The notes under the pieces were generated by a model. The model was given only the letters and a program-made list of their open reading frames with translations. It was not told the DNA's origin and did no database searches. Positions 1 through 6,425 of a stretch of 7,342 bases of DNA are shown piece after piece. Every line of letters starts with the position of its first letter. The stretch's first letter is position 1. The position numbers and the translations under genes were made by a program. Source of the stretch: an uncultured Clostridia bacterium (GTDB lineage Bacteria > Bacillota > Clostridia > UBA1381); assembly GCA_934481375.1 (NCBI GenBank), contig CAKSPN010000085.1:1-7342 (forward strand). The letters are read 5' to 3'.

Positions 1-1184
1 CGATACGTCAGCTTACCGACAAAGCAAAGCGCCTTGCGGACGGCGATTTGAATGCGCTCGATCCCTCAAAGGCAAATGATGAACTTGGCGCACTCACGAA
101 CTCGCTTTTGTATCTTGCACATTCGAGAAAAGAGTCGAACGAAAAGGCAAAGGGCGAGCAGATAAAGGTAGAAACGATACTTCAGAATATGAACGACGGT
201 ATTCTCGCCTTTAACATGCAGGGAAAGCTCATACATATAAATCCCGAGGCACAGAAGCTTCTGCACAGAAAATATCTTGACGACATCAGCTTTGACAGAT
301 TTTTCAAAGAAATAAAAGCGGACATAACACTCGGCGATCTGCTTTATATGAAGCCGGACGGCTCAATCGAGCGCGAGGTTAAAATAGGAAACACGTTCTT
401 AAGAATGAACTTTGCAACGTTTAATGCGGAAAAGAACAAGGTGGGCGGTATAATCGTAATAATCCATGATATAACGCATCAGGAAAAGCTTGAACAGTCA
501 CGCCGTGACTTTGTTGCGGACGTATCGCACGAGCTGCGAACTCCGCTTACCACAATAAAATCATACTCGGAAACACTCTCCGATATGCCCGACGCCGACC
601 GTGAACTGCGTGTGCGGTTTTTGGACGTAATAGCGTCCGAGTCGGACAGAATGGCAAGAATATTGAGCGACCTCTTAACACTTTCGGAGCTTGACGATAA
701 CCAGACCTTCTACAAAGTCCCAGAGGCGATAGACATACGCAAAATGATAGAGGGCATTGTGGAACGTATGGGAATGACGGCACAGAAGAAAAATCAGACA
801 ATCGTTTATCACCCGATAAATGATGTGCCGATAATCTCCGGCGACCGTGACGGACTTGAAAGAGTTATAATAAACATAATCTCAAACGCAATAAAATACA
901 CGCCGTCGGGCGGACATATCGAGGTGTATTCGTCAAAGGTTTACACCGATATAAGCATAAAAGTTTCCGATAACGGTATCGGTATCCCGAAGGATAAACT
1001 GCCGAATATTTTCGACCGTTTTTACCGTGTAGACAAGGCACGCTCACGTGATACGGGCGGTACGGGGCTCGGTCTTGCGATTGCAAAACAGACTCTCGAA
1101 TCCTGCTTTAACGGAAAAATCAAAATAAGCAGTGAGCTTAACAAAGGTACGGAGGTTACGATAACAATCCCCGTTTCGGAATAA
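1..1184 (+). CDS. Sensor histidine kinase, HAMP-PAS-HisKA-HATPase (5' end missing)
   Basis: Membrane-bound two-component sensor kinase that autophosphorylates a histidine and passes the phosphate to a response regulator, probably encoded just upstream. The frame is open from base 3, so the true start and the transmembrane sensor part lie outside the window; a TTG at 48 is only the first in-frame start-like codon inside a HAMP domain (IRQLTDKAKRLADGDL at bases 3-50). Counting from that TTG: HAMP end and coiled linker to about residue 40, PAS domain about 45-145, H-box with phospho-acceptor His161 (DVSHELRTPL, bases 528-530), N-box Asn276/Asn280, G1 box DNGIGIP at 309-314, F box FDRFYRVD, G2 box GGTGLGLAI at 337-345. 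All catalytic motifs are intact. The HAMP-PAS-kinase order is that of the WalK/PhoR/ResE group; which one cannot be decided because the yycH/yycI or regulator neighbours are absent. The next gene downstream is convergent, so this is the last gene of its transcript. Confidence 0.95.
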   Translation, partial: IRQLTDKAKRLADGDLNALDPSKANDELGALTNSLLYLAHSRKESNEKAKGEQIKVETILQNMNDGILAFNMQGKLIHINPEAQKLLHRKYLDDISFDRFFKEIKADITLGDLLYMKPDGSIEREVKIGNTFLRMNFATFNAEKNKVGGIIVIIHDITHQEKLEQSRRDFVADVSHELRTPLTTIKSYSETLSDMPDADRELRVRFLDVIASESDRMARILSDLLTLSELDDNQTFYKVPEAIDIRKMIEGIVERMGMTAQKKNQTIVYHPINDVPIISGDRDGLERVIINIISNAIKYTPSGGHIEVYSSKVYTDISIKVSDNGIGIPKDKLPNIFDRFYRVDKARSRDTGGTGLGLAIAKQTLESCFNGKIKISSELNKGTEVTITIPVSE

Positions 1185-1186
1185 AA

Positions 1187-1200
1187 AGCGCACGGGCGCT
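1187..1200 (-). terminator. Probable intrinsic terminator of the MarR-exporter operon
   Basis: Read on the minus strand, a short hairpin (AGCGC, loop CCGT, GCGCT) is followed by TTTTATT. The T-run lies over the stop codon (1182-1184) of the convergent kinase gene. The stem is only 5 bp but fully GC-rich apart from the closing pair. A longer alternative fold (GGGCGCTG at 1194-1201 with CAGCGCCC at 1239-1246) overlaps it. On the plus strand the hairpin has no good T-run, so termination of the kinase transcript here is less certain. Confidence 0.5.
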
Positions 1201-1209
1201 GTGTATGGG

Positions 1210-1986
1210 TTATTTTATGAAAGAAAATCCCATAACCGCAGCGCCCAGAATTACCAGAATAACGCCCGTTGCACGGTTTAATGTTTTTGCGCTTGCTTTG
1301 TTTGCGATTTTTGCCGCAACTCTTGCGAAGATAAACGTAAACGCAATACAAAGCACAAACGGCAGTATTTCGGGCGTACCGCCGATTGCAAAATGCGCCG
1401 CAGACCCCGTAAGCGCCGTAAACGTCATAATAAACACGCTTGTGCCGACTGCGGTTTTAAGTTCATATCCCATTACGCTCGTGAGCAGCAAAAGCATCAT
1501 CATTCCGCCGCCCGCTCCGATAAATCCGCATATAAATCCGACCACAGTTCCGCATATTGCGGATTTTATTATTTTTGTTTTTTGCGATATTGCCGCCATA
1601 TCCTCTTTTGTTGTCATAACAGGGCGGACGATAAATTTAATTCCGAGCAAAAGCGTCATAAACACCGAAAAATTCCCCATTGCAACCGACGGAACAAGGC
1701 TCGAAACATAACTTCCGACAACCGTAAACACAAGGACGGCAATCATCATAACGATACCGTTTTTTATATCAAGATTTTTATTTTTTCCGTAGGTGTATGA
1801 GGAAACCGCACTTGCAAGCACATCGGATGCAAGCGCTATTCCGACCGCCATATACGGCTCTGTCCCCAAAAAAGTTACAAGCATGGGCGTTATAACCGCC
1901 GCCGCGCTCATTCCGGCAAAACCCGTGCCGAGTCCCGCTCCCATTCCCGCCAACAGGCATACCAGTGTTGTTATAATATATTCCAT
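1210..1986 (-). CDS. TauE/SafE-family anion (sulfite-type) exporter
   Basis: Predicted 258-aa integral membrane transporter of the TauE/SafE (TSUP) family, which moves sulfite, sulfoacetate, thiosulfate or related anions. The protein is hydrophobic nearly throughout, with about seven to eight membrane stretches. It shows the family's internal duplication: a glycine-rich half-site near residues 13-36 (GLGTGFAGMS then ITPML) and its counterpart near 150-163 (GFICGFIGAGGGMM), separated by a charged loop at about 120-143 (RPVMTTKEDM). Length is usual for the family. A TTG at 1992 would add two residues, but it overlaps the stop codon of the MarR gene and sits one base from the Shine-Dalgarno; the ATG at 1986 has AAGGAAG seven bases upstream and is preferred. 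It follows the MarR gene with a two-base gap, so the pair is co-transcribed and the repressor probably responds to the exported compound. Substrate is not decided by sequence; these proteins are often over-annotated as sulfite exporters. Confidence 0.9.
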   Translation of the reverse strand: MEYIITTLVCLLAGMGAGLGTGFAGMSAAAVITPMLVTFLGTEPYMAVGIALASDVLASAVSSYTYGKNKNLDIKNGIVMMIAVLVFTVVGSYVSSLVPSVAMGNFSVFMTLLLGIKFIVRPVMTTKEDMAAISQKTKIIKSAICGTVVGFICGFIGAGGGMMMLLLLTSVMGYELKTAVGTSVFIMTFTALTGSAAHFAIGGTPEILPFVLCIAFTFIFARVAAKIANKASAKTLNRATGVILVILGAAVMGFSFIK

Positions 1987-1988
1987 TT

Positions 1989-2423
1989 TCAATCTTCCTT
2001 TTTCGCTTTAATATTTTCGGCAATTTTTGAATGAAGCCGTGAAAACTCCGCTCTTTCACTTTCCGTAAAATCGGAAAAGAGCAGTTTTGAAAATTCGCCC
2101 TGAACCTTTTTGCCGTATGCAACAATCGGGTCGGCATTTTCTTTTAGTTTCAGATGTATGCTTTTCCTGTTTCCCACACTGTAAACGCCCTCAAGAAGTC
2201 CCCTTCGGCAAAGAGAATTTACCGCAAGCGACACCTGCGACTTCGGCATCTTTTTCATTTTTGATATATGCGCCGCAGTATCAAAACAGGGATTATTTGC
2301 AAGAAACATAATAATATCCGTTTCCGCCGCCGAGAGAGAAAACTCCAGCATAATCCGTTTCCGAAAAACGGCGTATTCGTTTTCAATGGATAAAATGTAA
2401 TCCCAAAACTCGCTTATCGTCAT
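1989..2423 (-). CDS. MarR-family winged-helix transcriptional regulator
   Basis: 144-aa cytoplasmic DNA-binding protein of the MarR family, usual length. Helical N-terminus (dimer part) at about 1-30, winged helix-turn-helix at about 33-93: helix AAHISKMKKM at 50-59, recognition helix starting KSQVSLAVNSLCRRGLL at 61-77, and a beta wing near 80-92 containing Arg86 (YSVGNRKSIHLKL), then a C-terminal dimerisation helix rich in Lys/Glu. The ATG at 2423 has AAAGG about eight bases upstream. It is first in a two-gene operon with the exporter and its promoter carries a dyad over the transcription start, so negative autoregulation relieved by a small ligand, the common MarR arrangement, is the likely role. 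The two cysteines (Cys46 and Cys72) might allow redox or sulfur-species sensing, but that is a guess. Confidence 0.9.
   Translation of the reverse strand: MTISEFWDYILSIENEYAVFRKRIMLEFSLSAAETDIIMFLANNPCFDTAAHISKMKKMPKSQVSLAVNSLCRRGLLEGVYSVGNRKSIHLKLKENADPIVAYGKKVQGEFSKLLFSDFTESERAEFSRLHSKIAENIKAKKED
1994..2000 (-). promoter_or_regulatory. Ribosome binding site that fixes the exporter start
   Basis: Minus-strand AAGGAAG lies inside the last codons of the MarR gene. It is seven bases from the ATG at 1986 but only one base from the TTG at 1992, so it supports the ATG as the real start and implies translational coupling to the upstream gene. Confidence 0.75.
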
Positions 2424-2439
2424 AGCTTCGCCTTTCTTT

Positions 2440-2457
2440 TGGTTCTAAAATGAACAA
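2440..2457 (-). promoter_or_regulatory. Candidate operator for the MarR-type repressor
   Basis: Imperfect dyad: GTTC (2442-2445), six-base centre TAAAAT, GAAC (2452-2455), with further matched bases at 2440 and 2457. It starts just downstream of the -10 box and covers the predicted transcription start, a position where a bound dimer would block RNA polymerase. The arms are short, so this is suggestive only. Confidence 0.45.
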
Positions 2458-2461
2458 TTTT

Positions 2462-2490
2462 ATTATAGTCCGATTATGTTCCGATGTCAA
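2462..2490 (-). promoter_or_regulatory. Consensus sigma-A promoter of the MarR-exporter operon
   Basis: On the minus strand: -35 TTGACA (2490-2485), 17-base spacer, -10 TATAAT (2467-2462). Both hexamers match consensus exactly. The transcript would start near 2455 and have a leader of about 30 bases before the ATG at 2423. Confidence 0.85.
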
Positions 2491-2509
2491 GTATTTTTTT
2501 GTAAAAAAT

Positions 2510-2536
2510 AACAGCCGTGCTGTCTGCACGGCTGTT
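2510..2536 (-). terminator. Rho-independent terminator after the GH109-like gene
   Basis: Perfect 11-bp stem (arms 2510-2520 and 2526-2536, core CAGCCGTGC) with a five-base loop. On the minus strand it is followed by TATTTTTT. It lies 22 bases after the stop codon of the GH109-like gene and 20 bases before the -35 box of the next operon, insulating the two. Confidence 0.88.
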
Positions 2537-2558
2537 TATCTCTTATTGTATATTGTTT

Positions 2559-3776
2559 TTATATGTCAAATCTTTCACGTGTTTTCCATTTTCCGTTCGT
2601 GAAATCGGGGATTTCAACGGGAACGTTTCCGCCCTCAATCGACTGCTTTGACAATGCGCTTATGCACATCCACGCTGCGGCGTCATACACATCTATGGGC
2701 ATGGGTTTGTTATTGCGCAGGCGGTCGAAATAATCGACAAATTCAAAATAATCCATACCGCCGTGACCCATTTCCTCCATTTCCTTTGTAAGCCCTTTCC
2801 AGTTCTCGGGCATATATTTCGCCTCGTAGCGCATGGCGTTGTCAATCACCTTGCGGTAATGCAGAACCGTTTCAAACTCCTCATCATCACCGTCGATAAA
2901 TACCGAATTTGTGTTTTCCTCGTACATTCCCTTTGTACCCCTTACGGTAAATTCACGGCTGTACGAACGGGGGAGCGTTGTATCGAGCGTGAGCGAAATT
3001 GTTTCGCCGTTTTCACAGGTGATAAGCGTGTTCACAATATCTCCCTGTGCAAAATCCGCTCCGATAAGCGCCTTGTTCTCAAAAGTATCCTTTCGGTCGT
3101 TTATGTACTGCTTAATTCCTGCCGATTTTGACGACATCGAAACAAGCCTTACAAGTCTGTTTCCTCTGTTTATATCAAGTATCTTCGCTATCGGACCGAG
3201 ATCGTGCGTGGGGTAATTTTCGCAGTTTTCATTAAGATAATGGTTAAGTCTGTAATGACGGTTTTCCTTGCCGTGCGATACCTCCTCACGCAAATCGTGA
3301 GCATATGCGCCGTGGCAGTGTACAATCTCGCCGAAAAGCCCGTCACGCACCATATTGCGCACCATAAGTTCCGTTTTGTTGTAACAGCAGTTCTCAAGCA
3401 GCATAAACGGAACACCGTTCTTTTCGTATGCATTTACCAACTCATGGCACTCCTCAACGCTCTGTGCGCCGCCGACCTCCATTGCAACAGCTTTTTTGCT
3501 GTTCATAACGTCTATCGCTATCGGGATATGCGTTTCCCAGCTTGTGAACACCATTACGGCTTCAACCTCGTCCATTTTGAGTATTTCTTTATAATCCGTT
3601 GTCTTGAATGCGTTCGTTCCCGTTTTTTCTTTGATTATCTTAACGCCCTCGTCGCATCTGTCCTCGTACAAATCGCACACAGCTACGGGCAGTACGCCCT
3701 CAACGTTAAGAATGGTTTCAAGATTTCCCTTTCCGCGTCCGCCGAGACCGACAACTCCTATTTTTAATTCACGCAT
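2559..3776 (-). CDS. Gfo/Idh/MocA-fold protein resembling GH109 NAD-dependent glycosidase
   Basis: 405-aa cytoplasmic protein. An N-terminal Rossmann domain (VGLGGRGKG at 9-17, Asp35 after the second strand) binds NAD(H); the C-terminal alpha/beta domain starts near residue 125. The lysine-proline pair of the dehydrogenase EKP motif is absent (Glu100-Val101-Gly102), while several landmarks match GH109 enzymes, which cleave alpha-N-acetylgalactosaminides by an NAD-assisted oxidation/elimination: LLENCCY at 126-132, GAYAHDLREE at 156-165, NYPTHDLGP at 187-195, INRGNR at 202-207, GHGGMDY at 337-343 and the closing PDFTNGKW. By recalled alignment to the Elizabethkingia enzyme, Glu128, Tyr158, Tyr188 and His191 occupy active-site positions. 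No signal peptide is visible, unlike secreted GH109 members, so an imported sugar or glycoside would be the substrate. ATG at 3776 has AAGGAGAG nine bases upstream. Divergent AraC regulator and own terminator make it a single-gene unit. Substrate is unproven; a sugar dehydrogenase role is the alternative. Confidence 0.85.
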   Translation of the reverse strand: MRELKIGVVGLGGRGKGNLETILNVEGVLPVAVCDLYEDRCDEGVKIIKEKTGTNAFKTTDYKEILKMDEVEAVMVFTSWETHIPIAIDVMNSKKAVAMEVGGAQSVEECHELVNAYEKNGVPFMLLENCCYNKTELMVRNMVRDGLFGEIVHCHGAYAHDLREEVSHGKENRHYRLNHYLNENCENYPTHDLGPIAKILDINRGNRLVRLVSMSSKSAGIKQYINDRKDTFENKALIGADFAQGDIVNTLITCENGETISLTLDTTLPRSYSREFTVRGTKGMYEENTNSVFIDGDDEEFETVLHYRKVIDNAMRYEAKYMPENWKGLTKEMEEMGHGGMDYFEFVDYFDRLRNNKPMPIDVYDAAAWMCISALSKQSIEGGNVPVEIPDFTNGKWKTRERFDI

Positions 3777-3815
3777 TTTTTTGCACTCTCCTTTTGTGAG
3801 TTTTATTGATTTTAT

Positions 3816-3844
3816 ATTATCACCGTTCGGGAGCGGTGTATATA
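3816..3844 (-). promoter_or_regulatory. Weak putative promoter of the GH109-like gene with dyad in spacer
   Basis: On the minus strand a -10-like GATAAT (3821-3816) is preceded, after 17 bases, by TATATA (3844-3839), a poor -35. The spacer is almost exactly a dyad, CACCGTTC (3821-3828), GG, GAGCGGTG (3831-3838), eight pairs with one G-T. A weak -35 with a dyad in the promoter fits activator-dependent or repressor-controlled expression, with the divergent AraC protein as the obvious candidate. The promoter call is inference; the dyad is directly visible. Confidence 0.4.
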
Positions 3845-3884
3845 GATAAAATTATTATATAATTGTGTTTTTTTATCTTTTTAA

Positions 3885-3913
3885 TTGACACAAGCCTTTA
3901 TATAATATATACT
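3885..3913 (+). promoter_or_regulatory. Sigma-A promoter of the AraC-family gene
   Basis: TTGACA (3885-3890), 17-base spacer, TATACT (3908-3913). An overlapping TATAAT at 3901-3906 is a second possible -10 but has a poor -35. Transcription would begin around 3913-3920, leaving a leader of only about 10-17 bases before the preferred ATG. Confidence 0.75.
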
Positions 3914-3916
3914 GTA

Positions 3917-3925
3917 GTGGGTGAT
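3917..3925 (+). promoter_or_regulatory. Unusual ribosome binding site deciding the AraC start
   Basis: GTGGGTGAT resembles the 3' part of the full anti-16S sequence (GGTGAT) and sits four bases before the ATG at 3930. It overlaps the alternative GTG (3921) and ATG (3924) starts, so these are less likely to be used. Confidence 0.5.
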
Positions 3926-3929
3926 GAAT

Positions 3930-4757
3930 ATGGGAAATTTACTGTCATCGTACAGTTTGGTGCAAGGCTACGGCAAGCCTGTGGAAAAGGATTTTTTTAT
4001 ACAGTTTCTCGGATACGATAATTTTTGTGCGATTGACTCGCTCAAAACTCCGCATACTCAGAACATATACACACTGCATTTTGTTCTGCGCGGGTCGGGG
4101 AAAATATTTATAAACGGGAACGAGCGGAAAATAAGCGCTCACGATATTTTTTTCGTGCCGCCCGATATGACATTTTGCTATTATCCCAATGATGATGATA
4201 AATGGGAGTACATATGGTTTAATTTTATCGGTGAAAACTCGCTCGCATACGCCGAAGCGGCAGGCTTTAAAAACGGCGTTTACGCAAAGCCGTGCGCAGG
4301 CGCAGATGAATTTCATTACAGAGTAATGAGCATATTACAGCTTATGGACAAAAAACAAAACGTCGGATATTATGAGGTTATGTCATTGTTTTTCAAGCTT
4401 ATTGCGCTCAACTCGGGCGAGAGCAGAAAAAGCGAGACGGATTTTGCCGACATTGCCGACGCATATGTGAAAGGACACTACTACGACCCCGAGCTTTCCG
4501 TGGAAAAGGTGTGCCGTGACGTGGGCGTAAGCCATTCGTATATGTGCCGTCTTTTTAAGGAAAAGATGGGCATAACAATGCGGCGGCACATTGTGAACAC
4601 AAGAATAACCGAGGCGGCAAAGCTTTTGGAAACGACCGATTTGAGCGTAAAGGAAACCGCCTTTGCGGTCGGCTTTAACGATTATCCGCATTTTGTGAAA
4701 ACTTTCAAGGAAAGAAAGGGCGTATCCCCCGGCGATTACAAAAAGGCTCTGCTCTAA
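3930..4757 (+). CDS. AraC/XylS-family transcriptional regulator
   Basis: About 275-aa one-component regulator. In numbering from GTG 3921 (278 aa), an N-terminal cupin-like sensor domain covers about 20-120 (TLHFVLRGSGKI at 51-62, then DIFFVPPDMTF at 75-85 and WEYIWFNF at 95-102), the arrangement of AraC-type sugar-binding domains. A linker follows, then the DNA-binding domain of two helix-turn-helices at about 192-213 (LSVEKVCRDVGVSHSYMCRLF) and 241-264 (LSVKETAFAVGFNDYPHFVKTF), with the family signature ending KGVSPGDYK. The GTG at 3921 and ATG at 3924 are possible starts, but spacing from GTGGGTGAT favours ATG 3930. It is divergent from the GH109-like gene, which is its most likely target, with a sugar or glycoside as ligand. 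The adenylation operon 123 bases downstream has its own consensus promoter. No convincing terminator follows this gene, so read-through into that operon is possible. Confidence 0.93.
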   Translation: MGNLLSSYSLVQGYGKPVEKDFFIQFLGYDNFCAIDSLKTPHTQNIYTLHFVLRGSGKIFINGNERKISAHDIFFVPPDMTFCYYPNDDDKWEYIWFNFIGENSLAYAEAAGFKNGVYAKPCAGADEFHYRVMSILQLMDKKQNVGYYEVMSLFFKLIALNSGESRKSETDFADIADAYVKGHYYDPELSVEKVCRDVGVSHSYMCRLFKEKMGITMRRHIVNTRITEAAKLLETTDLSVKETAFAVGFNDYPHFVKTFKERKGVSPGDYKKALL

Positions 4758-4803
4758 AAGCAACATCTTTTTTACTCGTTTGTTACAAATTACCGCATAA
4801 ATG

Positions 4804-4832
4804 TTGACACTTCGCCGGTGCAATGCTATAAT
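4804..4832 (+). promoter_or_regulatory. Perfect-consensus, extended -10 promoter of the adenylation operon
   Basis: TTGACA (4804-4809), 17-base spacer ending TGC, TATAAT (4827-4832). Both hexamers match consensus and the TGn extended -10 is present, which predicts strong activator-independent transcription starting near 4839 with a leader of about 42 bases. An 11-base dyad TTTGT-T-ACAAA (4779-4789) lies 14 bases upstream of the -35 box and could be a regulator site, though AT-rich dyads of this size occur by chance. Confidence 0.88.
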
Positions 4833-4880
4833 ATAATAGTATAATTATGTATTGACACATATATTTAACGGAGGATAATA

Positions 4881-6425
4881 ATGGTACATTTAAACAGTGC
4901 AGTCAGACTGCTTGACGAGGCGGTAAAAAAGCATCCGAAAAAGATTGCCGTTACGGACGAATGGGGCGAAATAAGCTATGAAGATATGCAAAAGCTTGCA
5001 AAGAGCGTTGCAACGGAGCTTATAAAAAAATCATTTGACGGTTTCGGCGTTGAGCCGGTAATAGTTTATCTGCAAAAAAGTCTCAGGTGTATAGTATCGT
5101 TTATGGGGGCGATGTATTCGGGAAATCCGTATGTGCCCGTTGCGTACGATATGCCGCCTAACAGAGTGCAGAAAATCATCTCGAGCCTCGAGGGCAGAGG
5201 ACATATTATAACGGACGCAGAGGGAGCAAAAAAGCTGTCGGAGCTTGACGTAACACTTCCCGTTCATATATATGAAGAAATAACCGCACAAAAGGCGGAC
5301 AATGAAGCAATCGAACGTGCGCTCGGCACAGTCTGCGACACCGACCCGATATACATTATGTTTACATCGGGTTCAACAGGCGATCCGAAAGGCGTTACCG
5401 TTCCGCACAGGGGCGTTATCGACTATGCTATGTGGGTGTCGGACACGTTCGGAATAAACGAGGACACAATCCTGGGAAACCAGGCTCCTTTCTATTTTGA
5501 CAACTCGATATTTGACATATATTCAATGCTTTTGAGCGGAGCAAAAATGATGATAATACCGGAAAAGCTGTTTATGTTCCCCTCAAAGCTTCCCGAATTT
5601 ATAGAGGAAAACAGCGTAACAACGATATTCTGGGTACCGACTGTTATGATAAACGTTGCAAATTCGGGCGTATTGTCCGAGGTTAAAATGCCGACTCTCA
5701 AAACGGCGGCATTCTGCGGCGAGGTTATGCCGAACACACAGCTTAACATATGGCGCAGGGAGCATCCCGACTGCTTATATGCAAACCTGTACGGTCCTAC
5801 CGAGATAAGCGACGTGTGCACATATTACATTGTCGACCGTGAGTTTAACGACAGCGACCCTCTGCCGATAGGCAAGGCTTGCGAAAATATGCGCATAATA
5901 ATCTTAAACGAGGAAAACAAGCAGGCAAAAGTGAACGAACAGGGCGAAATGTGCGTTATAGGCACGGGCGTATCGCTCGGATACTGGAATAAACCTGAAA
6001 TAACCGCAAAGGCGTTCACGCAAAATCCGCTCAATCCCTATTATAATGAGAAAATATACCGCACCGGTGACCTTGCATATATAAACGAGGAAGGTCTTAT
6101 TATGTACATCGGACGGCGTGACAACCAGGTGAAAATTAAAGGCAACCGCATAGAACTGGGCGAAGTGGAAAACGCCGCTATGTGCGTCAGCGGAATAAAG
6201 GGTGTGTGTGCGGTAGTTGACGAAAAGGAACAGTGCATTGTACTGTTTGCGGAGTCAAAAGAGGAATTAAAACTGCGCAAGGTAAACCTTGAGCTTAAAA
6301 AATACATTCCCAACTATATGCTGCCGTCAAGACTTGTCGTGATGGACAGATTTCCGCACACAGCAAACGATAAAATAGACAGAGTGACGCTTAAAAAATC
6401 ACTCTCTGACGGAGAAATGCTATGA
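4881..6425 (+). CDS. Stand-alone amino-acid adenylation enzyme, DltA/NRPS A-domain type (copy 1)
   Basis: 514-aa ATP-dependent enzyme of the ANL superfamily that should form an aminoacyl-AMP and load it onto a phosphopantetheine carrier. Core motifs are present in order: A3 FTSGSTGDPKG at 161-171, A4 FDNSIF at 206-211, A5 NLYGPTE at 302-308, A6 GEMCVIGTG at 355-363, A7 YRTGDLA at 393-399, A8 GRRDNQVKIKG at 411-421, A10 NDKIDR at 496-501 with catalytic Lys498. Asp207 matches the residue that binds the substrate amino group, so an amino acid is expected. Hand-placed pocket code: D207, N208, F211, F250, A277, C279, L303, D311, V312, K498. The FCGEVMP segment (278-284) is DltA-like. The protein ends right after A10: no carrier, condensation or thioesterase domain. 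Oddity: the usual Asp of motif A2 (YVPVD) is Ala88 here. ATG at 4881 has GGAGG six bases upstream. It overlaps the next gene by four bases. True DltA is possible but the paralogous neighbour argues for another pathway. Confidence 0.93.
   Translation: MVHLNSAVRLLDEAVKKHPKKIAVTDEWGEISYEDMQKLAKSVATELIKKSFDGFGVEPVIVYLQKSLRCIVSFMGAMYSGNPYVPVAYDMPPNRVQKIISSLEGRGHIITDAEGAKKLSELDVTLPVHIYEEITAQKADNEAIERALGTVCDTDPIYIMFTSGSTGDPKGVTVPHRGVIDYAMWVSDTFGINEDTILGNQAPFYFDNSIFDIYSMLLSGAKMMIIPEKLFMFPSKLPEFIEENSVTTIFWVPTVMINVANSGVLSEVKMPTLKTAAFCGEVMPNTQLNIWRREHPDCLYANLYGPTEISDVCTYYIVDREFNDSDPLPIGKACENMRIIILNEENKQAKVNEQGEMCVIGTGVSLGYWNKPEITAKAFTQNPLNPYYNEKIYRTGDLAYINEEGLIMYIGRRDNQVKIKGNRIELGEVENAAMCVSGIKGVCAVVDEKEQCIVLFAESKEELKLRKVNLELKKYIPNYMLPSRLVVMDRFPHTANDKIDRVTLKKSLSDGEML

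Noticed and set aside
48..50. TTG as true start of the histidine kinase
   Set aside because: The frame is open upstream to base 3 and encodes the end of a HAMP domain, so the gene begins outside the window.
1205..1711. 168-residue plus-strand frame opposite the exporter gene
   Set aside because: It is the antisense shadow of a TauE/SafE gene with clear family motifs; its composition (Pro/Ile/Thr-rich low complexity) reflects the reverse complement of membrane codons and it shows no family signature.
1990..1992. TTG as start of the exporter gene
   Set aside because: It is one base from the AAGGAAG site and overlaps the MarR stop codon; the ATG at 1986 has correct spacing.
4751..4777. Possible terminator after the AraC gene (GCTCTAAAAGC then TTTTTT)
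   Set aside because: Only a three-pair stem is available before the T-run; too weak to call a terminator.
4852..4879. Second TTGACA with GATAAT 16 bases later, just before the first adenylation gene
   Set aside because: Transcription would begin after the ATG at 4881 and the -10 would overlap the Shine-Dalgarno, so it cannot serve this gene; the promoter at 4804-4832 is far better placed.
4881..6425. Calling copy 1 dltA outright
   Set aside because: DltA-like FCGEVMP and length fit, but no dltB/C/D is visible, a second paralog follows directly, and motif A4 (FDNSIF) differs from the usual DltA form I know, so the symbol is not justified.
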